Counted from the stretch's first letter, positions 12,440 through 26,800 are shown. The stretch is DNA of 64,000 nt from Paramecium tetraurelia (GCF_000165425.1 NW_001799007.1:1334-65333), one strand, 5' to 3'. Notes: generated from the sequence alone by a model not told the origin. Numbers and translations: made by a program.

Positions 12440-13261
12440 TCAAAATCTTCTCGTTTAAGCATTTGAGAGTTTACGTTATGTTATATTTAACAATCTAATT
12501 ATATCAATTAAACCAACCCCAAAACCCATTACTAAGGTTATTCCAAGAAACAATATCAATTATTTAAATGTATCATAATATAGTTATTCTAATGTGCAAT
12601 TAACATTTGAATATCCATCCTTAATTGTGCATACGATAGATTAATAAAATTCGGAATCTTCCAGATAATGAGAACCTATTAATGATGTAATTATAAGGAC
12701 AAATAGAGCAACGCTTAAGAATTAAAATAGATTAACCCTCTTCTAGTATCTAATAATTTTACAATTGCAGGGCTTTTTTTGCTAAAACAATTGTGTTTCT
12801 TGTTTACAAGTTTCACAACATTTCATTTTACAGCGTGGGCATTCTACTTATCTTTATACATCAAAATAGAAGAGAGGTAGTTAACATTTTTTACATTTTT
12901 AATATGATTTCTACTCGCTTATTTTTTTACAACATAAGCATTTTTTAATTTCATATTTTTCTTTATGAATGCAAGTGAATTTAGAAACAAGGAGGTGATT
13001 ATCCTTTTGATCCAAAAAAAATAATTGCTTACATTTTTTACATTGAATATAGTTGGATTGATTTTATAATTTAATCAAAAAGGTCTATAGATTTAATGGA
13101 AAATCTGAAAAGCCTACTTATAGAATAAAAAACTTTCCACAAAATTGAAGTTTATCCAATGTTTTTAGGTTTTTGCACATTTTACAATTAAATGCTTCAT
13201 ATCTGAGACAGTCCATCAAAATATGACGATTAGATCTCCTACGACAATCAAAGATGCACAT
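12440..13261 (-). CDS. Cys-rich zinc-binding protein with two C-terminal membrane segments
   Basis: One intronless frame of 273 aa runs from ATG 13261-13259 to TGA 12442-12440. The first ~170 residues carry many closely spaced CxxC pairs: CKMCKNL, CKKCKQL, CLCCKKI, CKKCQLP, CPRCKMKCCETCKQ, and CNC before the first helix. The spacing of the last pairs resembles the IBR or second RING part of RBR-type ubiquitin ligases, but I cannot place all ligands. Two hydrophobic stretches follow, one starting near FQFLSVALFVLIITSLIG and one near LILFLGITLVMGFGVGLI, so the zinc domain is probably cytosolic on a membrane-anchored protein. A role in membrane-linked ubiquitination is inference. An AT dinucleotide-like tract lies just upstream of the start. 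Confidence 0.72.
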
Positions 13262-13939
13262 GTAAATAATATTAATATATTATATTATATTATATTATCG
13301 TAATTACTCATTATAAATATATTTTGAAATGAAATATCTGACAATTCAGTATAAACTATAACTATTTTAAGATTGATTATTTTTATTTGGCTATGAATTT
13401 ATGATGAATTGCATTAATTGTTAGATTTCTATAAAACATAGATTATGTGATAAAATACAAAAAGAAAATATATATTAAATTCTATGACATTTTCCTATCC
13501 AACTCTTCAAGAAGTAATTTTAAAATTACTTTAAATTAGATCTAAATCGATAGAAATTTGAGGGAAAAGGTAATAAGAATAATTATAATCCTTAATTTCT
13601 AAAAATAGTTGAATAATTCAATATTTATTAATATTTTCGAATAAAACTTTCTCATAGATCAAGCAATGATGAATTTTCAAAATATAATATTCTAATATAA
13701 TTAAAGTTATAGATAAACGCATTTATCTTAATCCCATTATAGTACGCCTTAATTTTAATTCAAAACTTAGACAGAATTAATTGGAATTTTAGGATTTAAA
13801 TGCATATATGTTTTCTAAAATAAAATAGTTATAAATGAGACATGGAACATTTTTAATTGACTCTAAAACAAACTAAGGTAAAAGTATTCTACAAAACTGA
13901 ATATAATAAGGTTTATTTGATTTATTTTAATTCTTTAAT
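13262..13939. other. Divergent intergenic region
   Basis: 678 bp between two genes that point away from each other, so it should hold both promoters. A short TATAT-type tract (about 13270-13300, repeated TATTA units) is the only visible feature. No gene seen. Confidence 0.6.
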
Positions 13940-15517
13940 ATGAATATTTAAAACTATTTAAACAATAATTCTAGTAGTAACTAAAGTAGGAAATTGAAAT
14001 TTTAAGATATCCTAAACTCAATCAATCAATTAAAGGTAAGGCTTACAAAAATATAATAGTAAATCATAACCTTGATGGATGAAAGAGTAAAGTAATTGGA
14101 GAAAGACATTGTTCAAAACGAAGTTTAATAGCAGGATAATCAATAATCTTAGCAAAATGAGACTATATACTTATCTGATTTTACTAATCTTAAAGAATTG
14201 CTAACTCATTTTTAAAATACCATGTCAGAACTTTAAATTTCATTTGGAGCTATACAAATAGTAAAAAATAGATAAAATATCGAGTTTGCAATACCAATCC
14301 AATAAGTAGAGATGGATCAAAAGAAAGAAAGAGAATAAGCAAAATAATCACAATTAAATTTATAAGAACATATTAAAATAGCAAATTTATAACTTTAATT
14401 ACTAGAACAGCATGAATCTGAATAATTACTTAAAATTCAGAACTAAGCACTTATAAATCAAATTTAATAGTTATCCTAATAGGTCTAGAATTTAGAGTAT
14501 TAGTAGAAAGAAAAAATTCAGGAGAATGAAGGAATGAGTGTTATGAAGAAATTCAAATATGAATAAATTAATTAAAATGATACAGCCAAGTAATAGGAAT
14601 TTTGTGGAGCATTGGCATTCAATGCAGATTGTTCAATTCTCGCTGTTGGCTGCAATAAAATGATTAAAATATTCGATTTTGATTAGGGAGTATTGAAATT
14701 AATCTAAACTCTCACCGGTCACAGTAATCTAATCTAAACACTAAACTTTATGAGGAATAACAATTAATAATTTTTATCAGGCAGCAGTGATAATTAAATA
14801 TTCGTTTGGACGTAGTAATAAGATTGTAATTGGATTTGTCATTAAAAATTGTAAGGACATGCCTCAGGTATATTATGCTTGATTTTGAATTGTAGTGATG
14901 ATCTTATGGTTTCAGGTAGTAAGGATAAAACCATCAAATTTTGGGTTAAACCTAACAAAGATGCTGATTGGAGATGCTCTTAGACAATTTCAGAACATTA
15001 AGACTATGTTAATGCTATTAGTATGAATGAAAACGAATAAAAATTGATCTCATGTGGGGAAGACAAGTTAATTCTAGTTTTAGAAAGACCTTCAAAGTTT
15101 CAGGATTAATGGAATATTATACAAAAGATTAAATTGTAAAACATGGGATTTCGACTATGTTTTATTAATGATAACCAATTCACATTTTAACCATGCAAAC
15201 AATCCTATTTGAGTGTTTTTGAATTGGATAATAACATTTATAAATTGAAAACTGAGGTTGCAGTTAAAGGTGGGATTGATGATTGTTATAGTCTATTTCC
15301 ATAATAGTTTAATAAATCAAAAAATGTTCTTATCAATAAGAATGTTAGTAATATCAATTTTATACGAAAAAATAAAAATGGAGAACTAATAACTGAGTAA
15401 TCAATTGATTTTTGCACGAGTTCGATGAATGGAAAACTTAGTAATGATGGGGAATATTTAGCAACATGGGATAGAAAATCATGGGAAATTCAAATCAGAA
15501 AATATTAAGAGTTTTGA
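13940..15517 (+). CDS. Coiled-coil WD40-repeat protein
   Basis: Two exons (13940-14035, 14060-15517) with a 24-nt intron (GTAAGG...TAATAG) give 517 aa. The first ~215 residues are Gln/Glu-rich and predicted coiled coil (for example DILNSINQLKQ, MDERVKQLEKDIVQ). WD40 blades follow: LTGHSNLIQTL...FLSGSSDNQIFVW, LQGHASGILCL...MVSGSKDKTIKFW, SEHQDYVNAISMN...LISCGEDK, and weaker later blades ending in LSNDGEYLATWDRKSWEIQI. WD40 propellers are protein-interaction platforms. Paramecium has a large family with this coiled-coil plus WD40 plan; the specific partner is unknown. The upstream ATG at 13940 is preferred because spliced exon 1 extends the coiled coil in frame. Confidence 0.88.
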
Positions 15518-16220
15518 AATGAGTGTTCACATTATTACTAATTTTCTATCAGTTTTTCAATTGTATTTCCATTTTTATTATCATTTTAAAGTATAGCTAA
15601 ATTGTAACATCAAATGATAATTCTTCTCACAATTCTGTAAGAAGAATAGATTTAATTGTAAATAAAATCAATAAAATTTACTACCCTAAGATACATCTCA
15701 CATTTTCTGATTTTTTCAACTTAATTTTTTTCAAAATATAATTTATTATTTATTTCGGCTTGTTGGTAATTTAAATATTTGTTGTCAATTTGAACAAATT
15801 CAACTTGTTGAAGTTGAATAACCAATTAATGCAACATTTTTGAGTTTTATTAATCAATTAATTAGAATTTGAATACAAAAACCTAATTTTTATTATACAA
15901 TTAGATAATATTTTCATATTAGAGATAATTTAATTAGCATTGAAATTCTATAATTTTAAATGTCATTTATCAACTGTTAGCAAATAATTAATGATCATTA
16001 AATAAAAATTAATAATAGAAAATATCATTTAAGGTCAAGAATATATCCAATTAATTAAAACTAAGTTTAGATATCAAATGCAGCTATTGAATTAGTTATT
16101 ATATACTGAAAATAAGAAATATGAAATAGTTTTTAGGTTAATAGAATTACATTTTTTATTTTATGATATTATGTATTAAATCAGAAATGATATAATTTTT
16201 ACGAACAATTAATAAAATAA
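15518..16220. other. Intergenic interval, nothing recognised
   Basis: 703 bp of AT-rich sequence between two plus-strand genes. No coding signal, RNA gene or repeat could be supported. Confidence 0.6.
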
Positions 16221-18935
16221 ATGGATGACGATTTCTTATGTTAATACGATGGCCATGATGAAGATGAAATCCTTGGTTTCTGTCTGAATAGTAAATGCAA
16301 AGAAAATTCGCAATTTTGCTTGAAATGCTGTTGGGATAAACACAGCAGTCATGAAGAAGAATGCAAAACATTTAAGCAAATATAGAAGACAATTGCAAGC
16401 AACAAAGTGCTGGAAGAAAAGCAAAAAGAATAGTTAGTTAACAAAATCAAAGAAATACAAAATTTGTGTGATCAAATTACTCACCAAAAGAACGTGGACG
16501 CTGTGAATTTGTAAGCTTTAGAGAAAGATTTAAAGGATAAAGAATATAAAAAATGCCTAGATCACATTCCCCTTTTTAAACAATATTGTCAATATTTATA
16601 ATCTAATTCACAATGTAATATACATCATTTCTATATTATTAGAGGTGTTATTAGATTAATTAGATTAAGGATTAAAATCACTTAAATTGTTCACATTAGG
16701 AATCTCTGCCATTTTGGAATAAACAAAAAGTATTCTTTAAATATAAAATAAGTATTGGACAACTAGAGTATTTCAATAAAATCTGAGATCATAAACCCAA
16801 ACCAGAATGAGAAAAAACCAGCTCAAGTTGAAATTTAAAAAAAAGGTTATTCTAATATACATCAATGTAGATTAAGAAGTCTAAGTGAATATTGAATTAC
16901 CAGCATAGACTCAAAAAAAAAATGAAATTGAAATTGTAGAGAATAAAGACTATGGAAAACCAGTAGGTTAAACAGCGTCTTCTAGAGTTGGATTACCACC
17001 TTAAGTACGATTTGTTTATATTCTAGTCACAACAACCTCCTTCTACCTATAATTATTAACAACCTTCTTCTGCTTAAGGTTATTAATAACCCAAACCATA
17101 GAATCCTTCTGCTGGTTAAAATTCATCCTCTAATATATACCCACCATAAGGTTCAAATCCACCAAAGACATATCCACAACCAAATCAATATCAACAATAA
17201 AATCAATACCAACAATCGAATCAATACCAATATTAATAGCAAAATCAATATCAACCGCAAAATCCAACTAATAAATCATATTAACCACCTACAGGATCAA
17301 GTTCTATAAATTCACAACCATATTAGCCATCTTCAGGATCAAGTTCCATAAACTAACAACCATATTCTTAGTAATCTGGCAAAGTCCCTCCTCCATAAAC
17401 CAAACCCTATTAGCCTAGTTCAACAAATCCATAAAATTAATAGTATAAACCTCCAAATCCAAATCCAAATCAAACAGGTTAAAAAACATATCCTCCTCCA
17501 GGCACTCAATCATAAATACAAAAATATTAACCTTAAAATTCAGAATAAGGAAATTAAAAAATGGATCCTCAATAATTAATGAGTTTATTGGGTAGTAGCG
17601 GAAACGAAGGTTTAATGAAATAAGTAATTGAATATGCATTACAATAAGAAGTTAATAAAAATTCAAAGTATATAATTTATTAAGCTTAAGGAATGGTAAT
17701 CAACCAGCCCCTAAAGTATAACTTGATATGGAACAAGTAAAATATTATCAGAGTTAAATAGAAGCTGAATAGGTTATAAAATAATGTAAGTATCATTTCC
17801 TAAATTAAGGTGCTGAATTATTGCAATAAGATAAATACAAGGAAACTCTGGACATAATCAATAAAGCAAATATCGGTATAGTTGTAGATAATGTTTAAAT
17901 TTTATAAATCAAATGTATTTGAATTTCTGAATTTTAGGGAAATGCTTACTGAAAACGAATTAATTGGAGGATGCTCTCTAAATTTGTAATCAGATAATAG
18001 AGCTAAATCAAGACGATACAAAATTCTTGGCTATCAAAGGTAAAATGACTGGCGATCTATTTACTAGGATTGACTTTACATCAATTAAACAGATACGAAG
18101 AAGCCATGGAATTATTTGATATAGCTACTGAAATAAATCCAAATGAATTCAACGGCTATTTCCATAAAGGTTTATTGTGTTTTATATACCCTCATAGGAT
18201 AAACCTTGCTATCATTGAAGAAATATGAAGAGGCCATCAAATGTTTTGAAAGAGCTATTGAAATTGATCCTGAAAGTGAACCTTCATACTTTTTATTGGG
18301 TATTCAAAATAAAACATTCTAGGAAATGCATTAAAGAAATTGGAGAAATTCAATCAAGCTGTTGAAAACTACAACATAACAGTTAACATAAACCCATAGC
18401 ATCAAGTTGCCCTTACTTTTAAAGGTAAATATCACAATTGATGTTATTAGCTCAATGTCTAATTGAATTAAAAGTGTATGAAGAAGCAATTAAAGCTGCA
18501 GATGCTGCATTGTCAATAAATGAGAATAATTCTCTTGCCCTATACTCTAAAGGTTACATATTTTTAATATTTTAAGGACTTGGATTGTTCAAAGTAGAGG
18601 CTTTCAAAGAAGCTCTTAGTTGTTTGGAGAAAGCCATCTTAATAGATAATACTATGCACGAAGCTATTGCCTTAAGAGGTTAATATCTTTTTGATTTTTA
18701 GGCGAAATACTCCATAAAATGGAAAAATATGTAGCTGCAGTGTCAGCATATGATTTGGCTCTCTAAATATCCGCTAATCCTTAGTATATGTTGAAAAAAG
18801 GTATTTCAATTCTCAAAATTAAAAGCTGAGTCTTTACGAGCATTGGAAAAAGTTGAAGAGGCAGATATTTTATAAAATTAAGCTTAATAGCTCATAGACT
18901 AATAAAAATAACCTTAGGAAAAATAAACAATTTGA
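16221..18935 (+). CDS. B-box-like zinc finger, Pro/Gln-rich linker, TPR-repeat protein
   Basis: Fifteen exons and 14 introns (22-28 nt) give 789 aa. Exons end at 16614, 16729, 16845, 17004, 17667, 17785, 17914, 18039, 18169, 18299, 18424, 18552, 18678 and 18800. Residues 1-60 hold a B-box-like Cys/His pattern (CQYDGHDE, GFCLNSKCKENSQFCLKCCW, DKHSSHEEEC), then a coiled coil. Residues ~230-450 are a Pro/Gln/Asn/Tyr-rich low-complexity segment with NQYQQ-type repeats. The rest is TPR units with the usual W/L-G-Y-A-P pattern (KYEEAIKCFERAIEIDPES). Exons 8-13 are each exactly 102 nt, one 34-residue TPR apiece, all with phase-1 introns after the Lys-Gly/Ala codon. TPRs bind protein partners; the partner here is unknown. 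Confidence 0.9.
17185..17270 (+). repeat. Low-complexity CAA/TAT-rich tract coding NQYQQ-type repeats
   Basis: Inside exon 5 of the TPR gene, short units encoding Asn-Gln-Tyr-Gln-Gln repeat imperfectly several times, flanked by Pro/Ser-rich repeats such as PPTGSSSIN and PSSGSSSIN (about 17285-17355). This is prion-like composition, of the type that tends to expand and contract. Confidence 0.7.
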
Positions 18936-20809
18936 GGTGAGATATTTATAACAATAACCTATTAAATTGAAATTTTTTTTTCGTCTTTGTTGTCAAGAAA
19001 TATTTTCTTACTTTATAAAGGTGCTTCTTGCGAAGTGTTCTTCATTATATATTCAACTAAACATGAGTAAAATGATTATAAGGATAGTTCACTTGCTAAA
19101 TATGCTAAAAATCTATCACTTTCTCAAATTCATCCCCTCATCTGCTTTAGATTGGTTTCCTTCATTTTCATTCGCACCTTCAACACAAAATGATCAAAAT
19201 GTAATCTACCTGAATTACAATAAAAAAACATAAAAAGTAAAATGTTGAGAACTATATAATGATAATGGTTTTAAATTAATTAAGCCAATATGATCTAAAT
19301 GATTAACTAAGTTGAAATTTAATTCTGTCTATGAAAAAAGAATCAATGTGATAGAATGATTAAATTTCTCATAAAATAAAATGGCACATTTAATAAAGGC
19401 AATTATTCTAAAATTTCAATAGCAAGATCATCAAATTGATATTTTGCAGATATATTAAATATTATTGTATAGATAAAGTATGAAATTAGAGGATCTAGAA
19501 TAATAATATCTAATTTTAACATGTAAGGAATTAAGATATAGTTTATGTTTAATGATGATTTAGAACAAATTAATCGATTTCTATTGTTAAATTACTTATT
19601 TGAGTTTATACAAAAAAATATTGAAAATCTAATATAAATGTCCAATACAATATATATTTTTTAATATTCAATAATTATATACACAAAAATGAAATGTTTA
19701 TAATCTTTAATAAGGCATAGCTAAATAATAGACTATTCTAAATTGAAATTGAGTCTTGATATTTATTCATGTCATCCTATTTTATGTTAGACTTATGCAT
19801 TTTAACTTTCTCATAGTAACTTGTGGGACTCTGTATACAATTCTTTAGAAATCAACATAAGTTAAGGAATAGCATCGTAAAATAAGAACCATCCGATTTT
19901 TCATCTGGTTTGAAACTTTCTAGAATGCAAATATGTAATTACTTTATTTGGAATTGAAAGTAGGTATTCGGCATCATAATTTGATTTTTTTGAGAATTTT
20001 CAATTATTTATTGATTGACTAATTAGGGATGGAAAATATTCACTTTTCTATGAATAATATTTTTCCTTTATATTTTAATCCAATTTTTATAAGATCCACT
20101 ATCTTGATTTTTTCTCGAGTTTCCACCTTAAAATACAAATTTTTTTACCTTTATTTAAAGTTGACTATCTCTATGCTTTTTAACATGATGAAATTAGTCC
20201 ATCGTCATAGTATTTTTATCTGCAACTATTCCTAAGCCTAATTTTTAAGAATTATTCTTACTCCTAATCTTTCTTCGATTGCTTTTTGCTTCAACTTCAT
20301 ACCCTCCTGATAAGAGATTATTTCAACTCATTTGATATTGATGCAATTATTGAAGATAAACTTAAAATTGAGAATTAAATACTTCCTCTACAACTAAGTC
20401 CCCTATAGGCTCATTTCCTTTTTCTTCTGCAGAAACTCACTCAACTCTCTTGATTCATAACAAAGATTAAAAATTGGCGCATTTTATTTAAAATTGATTT
20501 TATAAAATTTACAAAATAATATTATTATAAATATAATTATTATATATTTATATAAATTTATATTTGTAAAATCAAACTTTATATTACACTATTTTCTATC
20601 TTGGTGTCGAAAATGAGCTTATTTTCCTATTTTTTTTTCATGAAAATTGAAAAATTATGGTTGTTAAAGATACTTTTATAAATATCAAAGGATATTTTAC
20701 GATCAGTTCTTATAATTGTTAGGTATTTCAGATAGAATAACTCACTTTTTATTCATAAAAATCATAATATTTAAGCCAAAAAAAGGTTATGGATTTTAGC
20801 ATTTATTAA
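18936..20809. other. 1.9-kb gap upstream of the giant gene
   Basis: No gene is supported. On the minus strand at about 19900-20480 several long frames read in the ciliate code (for example NLCYESRELSEFLQKKKEMS and a 120-codon run containing FHHVKKHRDSQ), but I could not join them with proper introns or find a start, and no family is evident. They may be an eroded gene or chance. The final few hundred bases should include the promoter of the giant gene. Confidence 0.4.
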
Positions 20810-23800
20810 ATGAAAATTATTTTAGTTTCACTTCTCATAGTGGCATCTTTTGCAAACGTTAACCGAGTGTTGTCTGAAATTAGCTAGACTAGCAATAAAT
20901 GGCAATTCAATCTTTTTACCTCTACAGCGGAATAGAACAGCTAGACATACTTATTAGAGGGTGAAGAATTGCTATTAGTTTAAAATATAATCTCTGGAGA
21001 TGGAAATAATCAAATCAAAATGAACAAGTATTTAAGAGATGGTACAGAAATTACATCTCCAAAAATCATTGGAGATTCAACAAAGGCATGCAGCAAAGCT
21101 AGAATCACCTTAATTCCTACGATTGGTTTTGTTGCCGGATGGATTCAAAAAACGGAATCCAGTTCACAATTGTATCTTTAATTATTTACTAATAATTTAA
21201 CTGCCTTAGGAGAATAAATACTGGTAAGTGACATCAGTCAAGAAGTACATTGGGATTTGTCATCAGAATACTACTACATTTACAATTTAGGAAATTATTA
21301 ATTATTACTGTTGTATAAATAAACAACTAGTGACAAATCATGGAGTGGTACAATCTATAACTATAATTCACAATAGCGAAGCAGTGCAATTAAATTAAGC
21401 AACTCAAAATTTGTAGAAATAGCTTAGAACTCTCTTGGTAATTTAATATTAGTATAACGAATTTATGTTTCTGCTTTGAACTCATATTTAATTGCCACAA
21501 AAATAAATTAGAATGGTGAGATTGTTTACACTAAGAATATATACCACATAAGACTTTAGTCCTAATTTGAGCCTAGATTAGTTGCATTATCAAACAATAA
21601 TTTTGTTGTGTTTTACCAACAAAGTGAATTCATATATTATCAAGTATACAACTAACATTTCGATTCAGTATTATTTGCTAGCTATTCAAAATATTATGGC
21701 TAATAAACCCCAACATGGGAATTCAACAATTTCTTCAAGGGTAGCCAAATTTAAGTATTGGCCTTGGAAGGAAGTGTAATTTTGGTTGGTGTTAATTACA
21801 ATACTTTAAGATTTTAGTTGATTTAATTAGATAATGAATTTCTGGAATTCATACAATAAAGAGAAATTCATTATGAGGATCTAAACATTTATAAATTTTC
21901 AATTTAAAAGACCAATGATGAAACTATATTTGTTTAATGGATTAGTGGAAATCCATTAACCTTATTGCCTGAATTTACACAAAGTCTCTATTAATCTGAA
22001 TTGAATTTAAAACTGACTTTATCAAATTGTGCATTTAATTGTGATCATTGTGAAAACAATGTGTGTTAAAAGTGCAATAATGGATATGTGTTGAATAATA
22101 AGAAATGTTAATTATAATGCCAAACAAATTGTGTTCAATGTTCTACTAAAAACAGTTGTGATGTTTGTGCATCTGGATATGTTTTAAACAATAAAATGTA
22201 GTGTGTTAATCAAAGTAACAGTGCAAATACAGAATTGAAAGTCAGCATTTCTGAATCAACTTATAAATATAACCAATAGGTCAAACAATTCCAAGATGGA
22301 AGTTTGCTAGTTTATTATTCAGAATATTCGACTCCATAATAGGTGTTATAATTTAGAGTATTATCAAGTGATGGAGAGATAATCTAAGCACATTAATTAA
22401 ATTATTCAGGATGGGCAGGATATGATGTTGCATTAGTAAATGATACTACTGCTTATTTGTATACATTAGAGACTTCTGAGGGATCAACTGTTATCAAATA
22501 GAGACAATTCAATCCAAAAACCTTTGAATTTACAACTATTATCAGATTATAAATCTAAAATTAAGGATTTTCTTATAGAAAAGATGTTTAAAACAACTTA
22601 ATCGTTGCTGGATTTGAAAATTCAGTTTGCTTGATATTAAAAGGTATGGATAGTGGTGATAACATTAATTTAAATCTTGGTTTTTACACATACAATGGAG
22701 AGTTTTTGATAAATCAAAATTTAGGATAAGTATAATTCTTATAGAACTACTCTTATAATGAAGAAGAACGAAAATTTGATTACGATTTTGATGAATAATA
22801 CTTGTATATTCTAATTGCAAGAGGATGCAGCCTTTAATTAGTGTAATTCAACCTAGTTGGATAAAGAGTATACGAAGAGAGTTTTGGATATGGTGGCTAC
22901 GTATTTTGCTAAGACTTTATTAATCCATCTTTATCCAAGATTTCAAATAAATACAGGTTTATGATTGCAATGGAAACAGTCTAAGGCATAATTGTATTTA
23001 ATTGGAAAGATTCAACTGTTTTATATACTACAGATTCTAAAGTTAAAGCCAGAAAACCATAATTAAATGCTTTTAAAGACAATATCTTTGTTTTATTATT
23101 CGAGGAATACGACTTGAGTGATAGATTCACAACAATCTAGTATTTAAGATTTGAATTTACTGATGTAGTTGTTAATTAAAGTATTAATTCAAACTCTGTA
23201 CTTCCTTAAAATTTGAAAACATTGAATTAAGATAATGAATATTTAATACTTAGTTGGTTGGCACATGGTTCTTCAAAAATCTCATCAACAAATCAAGTTT
23301 ACTTAGAAAGAGTGTTATTGAATGACAATTTGATTGTTGGATTTGGAAAGTAATGTCCATCAAATTGTTAGAATTGCAATTCAGATAAAGCTTGTTTGTA
23401 ATGTAATGAAGATTACCAATTAACTGCTGACTTGAGTAAATGTGTAGCACAATGCCCATAAGGTTGTGCAACATGTGCTACAAAAGATTAATGTTTAGTG
23501 TGTCAATTTGGTTATTAATTAAGTCAACTCAATGTTTGTGAATAATCTTAAAAGAATACTATTGCTATCTTAAAGGAAAATACTCAGATATTTGATTCTA
23601 TTGATTTAGATTTGGCACAGAATGGTAATTTATATGTAAGTTGGATGCAAAGGGATGAAAATAATAATTAATAGACATTTATTAAATAGATTGATGTTCA
23701 TGGATAGCAAGTAGGATAAGATATTTCAGTTAATGTATGTACCTAATATGCATCTAAAATATACACTACATCTTATCTTAATATCCTATCAACAATTTGT

Positions 23801-26800
23801 GGAAATCTTGAATTTGGAGCAGATATGTATCTTCATTTCTATACTTCAAATTTTGACACAAGATATTAATTTTGGGTTGATCATGGAATCAGAATGATTT
23901 CATATTCAATTGGGGATACTCCATATGCAATTCAGGTTATATCTGAAAAAGAAGTATTAATTGCATACTAAATAATGAATTCCGAAACTGAAGTATATGT
24001 TAGGTTTATTAAGTTGTGCAAACAGGATTTTGATAATTTATACTTTTATTGTGGTTCTAGTTAATTCGGACCTTTTAATTAAAAAGTTTAGGATTTGTAA
24101 TTAGCCTTTGATTATTAAGTTTATTACATTAACTATAAAATTTTGGTACAGTAAGAAGATGGATCTATTTAATTACAAACATTCAAAATTACTACTGATT
24201 TTAATTGCTAATAAGTGAATATCCTTTAGACATTTACTCTTAACTAGTAAACTCTTATATTATCCAATTTAAATAAATTAGACCTTTCAATCAATAATGC
24301 TTAGATTTCATTTACTATCACACATGGTAATAAATAGCTAAATCAACATACAATTGAATTAAATAATCAAAATTCTGATTTACAAATTGAGTAGGTTGAC
24401 GTGGCTGCAACCGAATCAGGATTTTATGTTGTTTGGATTGAATAATAGTAAACAAAATAAATAAAAGCTTAAGGTTTTTACAATAATGGTACTTAGATAA
24501 CTGAAATCTAAAATTTGATATAATCAAGTTACTCTCCAAGCAAGATATTTGTGTAATCAGTAAGAAATAATTAATTAATTATTGTCTGGTAAGATTAGGA
24601 TCAAAATGGATAGAAATTACTTGCAACAAGATATAACTAAATGCTTTAATTACTCCCTTTAAATACAGTATTATGTTAGTATCATTGTGAAAATTGTTAA
24701 GCAGCAAACAGTTGTGCTAAATGTTCTTAGGGCTATTACTATAATACTGATTAGTCATAATGCTAATTAATTTGTCCTTCTTATTGCTAGGTTTGTACAT
24801 AGAAGGACGTATGTGATATTTGCTAAACCAATTATTACTTAGTAAATGATCAATGTGTATATGATGCTCAAAAGTAAAAGGAAAGAGTTTTGGCTGATGT
24901 TGAGGATTCTACAGTTACAAGAGTATCTGTCAGTGCATTTTCAGATAATGGATTTGTTGTGGTTTGGAATGACAATGTTGATGGTAAATAACAATTGGTT
25001 ATGCAAATTTACAATAATTTGAAAGAATAATAAAGATCTTTGCCATTAAGTGGTGAGAATGATAAACAATATGCTTAAGTTGAGGTATTAGATGGAGATC
25101 TCATTGCCCTAGCATGGTTTGAAGGATAATGTTCAGTATCTTGTCGTCTTCAATTATAAATATTTGATAGATTTGGAACAATTCAGTCAACTGAAATAAC
25201 TATAGCCTTTGTGACATTACCATCATTAGGTAAGCAAAAGCCTGTTGTAATCAAAAGATTTGATAGAAAGTTAATTATTGCATACATAACATATGAAAAT
25301 GGAAAGACAGTTGGTTATTCTACTATGTATGAGTAAGATTCAAGTTCAGTATAAGCTAATCAATTAATAGATCCAGACCAAAATATCGATAATTTAAATA
25401 TCATTAGTTTGAATGGATATTATCATGGTATTATGTATGTGAGAAACAACAAAGAATTGTATATTCATCATACTTTTCAAAATGGATGTTTCTAGGGTTG
25501 TGGATATTTTGATGGAGCTTAATTAATGATCTCTTCTGACTATTAAATTTCATAACCTTCTGCTTTCTTGAGACAAGACAACTTTTTCATTGTGTTGTGG
25601 GTGGAAAAATCAGCAGTAAATGGATTTTTAATTGAAAAGACTTATCAATCTCGTTGTTGGAATTGGGGTTGTGATGGCAAAAAATAAGTTTCCTCTAATT
25701 AATTTGATGAAACATATTTACCCTAATCGGTTGGCTAATATCTTTAATATGGATATTAGAGATATTCCATAATTTATGGATCTCAAGATTATCCAAATCA
25801 TATTAGAAGAACAATAAAATTATAGTCATTTAATGATTATTATCAAGGAATGGATAAAAAGCTTTAGATTAATGTAGTATCCTAAAAGATTGAGTAATTT
25901 GTTACTTATGAATTTTAAAATGGAGATGTGCTTGTAATTAGTGTTGGATAAACAAGTGAATCAAGTAGTTAGATTCTATTGAATTTAGTCACTGTATTAG
26001 GTGATTAATAGAAATTAATGGGTAATCCTACTTGTTAATAACGTTGTTAAAGATGCGATGCAAGTCTAACATGCTTTAATTGTAATGCAGGCTATACATT
26101 AATTGATGGTTAATGTTTGAGATAATGTGATAAAAATTGCGCTGTATGTGATCGTCATTGGGAATCAGCTATGTTATAATGTAATGAATGTGAATTTGGA
26201 TACAAATTAAATAATTTCTAATAGTGCTTGCCAACTGATACTACTATTATTCAATCCTTAATTAATACTTATTAGAGTGGAAATCAATATGGTCAAAGAA
26301 TAGCCACCTTAAGTAACTATCAATCAGTAGTTGTCTGGAATAGTGAGAATCAGGACAAGAATGGAAAATCAATCTATATGCAACTATATGATTAATAAAT
26401 GAATAAGATTGGCGGTGAAACACTTGTTACTAAAGATAATATAGGAGTATAAGAGGAACCAGATGTTGTGGCATTACCTAATAATCATTTTATTATTATT
26501 TGGAAAGACAATCATTCAAATGCCGGCAGAAGAATCCTTATGTAGAGATTCTCATTAGCATTTGAAAGACTTGGAGATGAAATAGTAGTTTATGATTCCA
26601 CTACTGATATTATTTCAAATTTGCAATCTCTAGTGAATTACGTTGATGTACATCATAAGATTACTGTGTCATTAGATGGTTCAATATTCGTGTTATTGTA
26701 CTTACAGCAATCATATAATATTTTTGACATAAGATTTAAACAGTTTAATTCAAATTATGAAGAATATTCATCATTATCAATTTGGCAAACTACATCTTAT

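Noticed and set aside
13265-13305. TATTA-type tract as a possible telomere or array
   Set aside because: It does not match ciliate telomere repeats (GGGGTT/GGGTTT) and is too short and irregular for an array.
13940-14075. Starting the WD40 gene at ATG 14075
   Set aside because: A 24-nt intron at 14036-14059 joins an upstream exon in the same frame and extends the coiled coil (QDILNSINQLKQ), so ATG 13940 is preferred.
18967-19233. 88-codon plus-strand frame just after the TPR gene
   Set aside because: No glutamine codons of the ciliate type, no motif, no splice link to the TPR gene, whose stop at 18935 is well supported.
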